From Globodera rostochiensis (Eukaryota; Nematoda; Chromadorea; Rhabditida; Heteroderidae): a stretch of 64,000 nt of DNA. Positions 63,705 to 64,000 of the stretch are shown here, piece by piece. Within the stretch, counting starts at the first letter, position 1. Each line of letters begins with the position of its first letter. The translations under genes were made by a program, and so were the position numbers. The notes below the pieces were generated by a model. That model saw only the letters and a program-made list of their open reading frames with translations. It had not been told where the DNA came from and did no database searches. Location of the stretch: the NCBI GenBank assembly GCA_018350325.1, contig JAEVLN010000007.1:3515804-3579803 (forward strand), read 5' to 3'.

Positions 63705-64000
63705 GTGAGTCTTTAATTGCTCGCTCCTCAGAGTTAAGCGAGTCGGGATTGAGACTTAAATATCCATTTGGTAATGAAATTCTTTCTTAAGTGGTCCAGG
63801 TTTTTTCAAAATTTGAAAATCTTTATTTATGTTTGTAAGTCAAGGTTTTTGATCGAGATTTGATCAATTTTTTCTTAAAAATCCCGCATTTATAGTCCCG
63901 AATTTTCCTTAAAATGCAGGACCCTGACCCCCGAGTTTCTAACGCCTAAAGGGTTAGGGAGCAACTTTATTTAAAAATGATAAAATTAAAATAAAAATCG

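Overview
The window looks like nuclear DNA of a nematode, most likely a plant-parasitic cyst nematode (Globodera/Heterodera type). It is AT-rich, with short exons, phased short introns, typical 'TTTTCAG' acceptors, repeated use of GC-AG introns, and secreted gene families (cathepsin D-like aspartic proteases, a C-type lectin, a Ly6-like protein). No bacterial, plastid or viral gene organisation was seen. The species call is inference. All exon models below were built by hand from splice signals and reading-frame continuity.

Layout. 0-8.6 kb, minus strand: a secreted C-type lectin-like gene (8597->5573) followed without a clear break by a huge Lys/Glu/Pro repeat protein (5344->567). The repeat part has no start codon of its own and may be the 3' half of the same gene. 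10.0-13.1 kb, minus: an intact 13-exon aspartic protease (here called H). 14.7-16.2 kb, minus: a small secreted Ly6/three-finger-like protein with a hydrophobic C-terminus. 17.2-18.5 kb, minus: a secreted EF-hand protein whose last exon carries an inserted 241-bp element. 19-28 kb is a repeat nest: a 620-bp foldback, a segmental duplication carrying broken Fic-domain genes, hAT-like elements with 8-bp target duplications, and a 1.14-kb terminal-inverted-repeat transposon with its own gene.

28.8-64 kb is a head-to-tail tandem array of aspartic protease genes, all on the plus strand: a relic P (28.8-29.3), then A (31.67-36.17), B (37.29-39.52), C (40.54-43.08), D (45.77-47.97), E (52.24-54.42), F (56.97-59.21, one-base frameshift) and G (63.24 to past the window end). 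The complete copies share 13 exons with the same phases, a signal peptide, a propeptide and both DTG active-site motifs. A and B have one kind of upstream block, C to G another; tails and 3' flanks show B and C to be mosaics. Spacers hold insertions (a 989-bp hAT-like element, a 1.1-kb repeat insertion, foldbacks), a hAT transposase relic, and remnants of a Tyr-rich coding sequence lying tail-to-tail with D, E and F.

Together the genes suggest a secretory (gut or gland) programme: digestive proteases expanded by tandem duplication, next to secreted lectin, Ly6-like and EF-hand proteins. The most unusual points are the GC donors at two fixed intron positions of the protease family, the intron loss in F, the lectin/repeat-protein junction, and several insertions whose pre-insertion site is visible in a paralogous copy.
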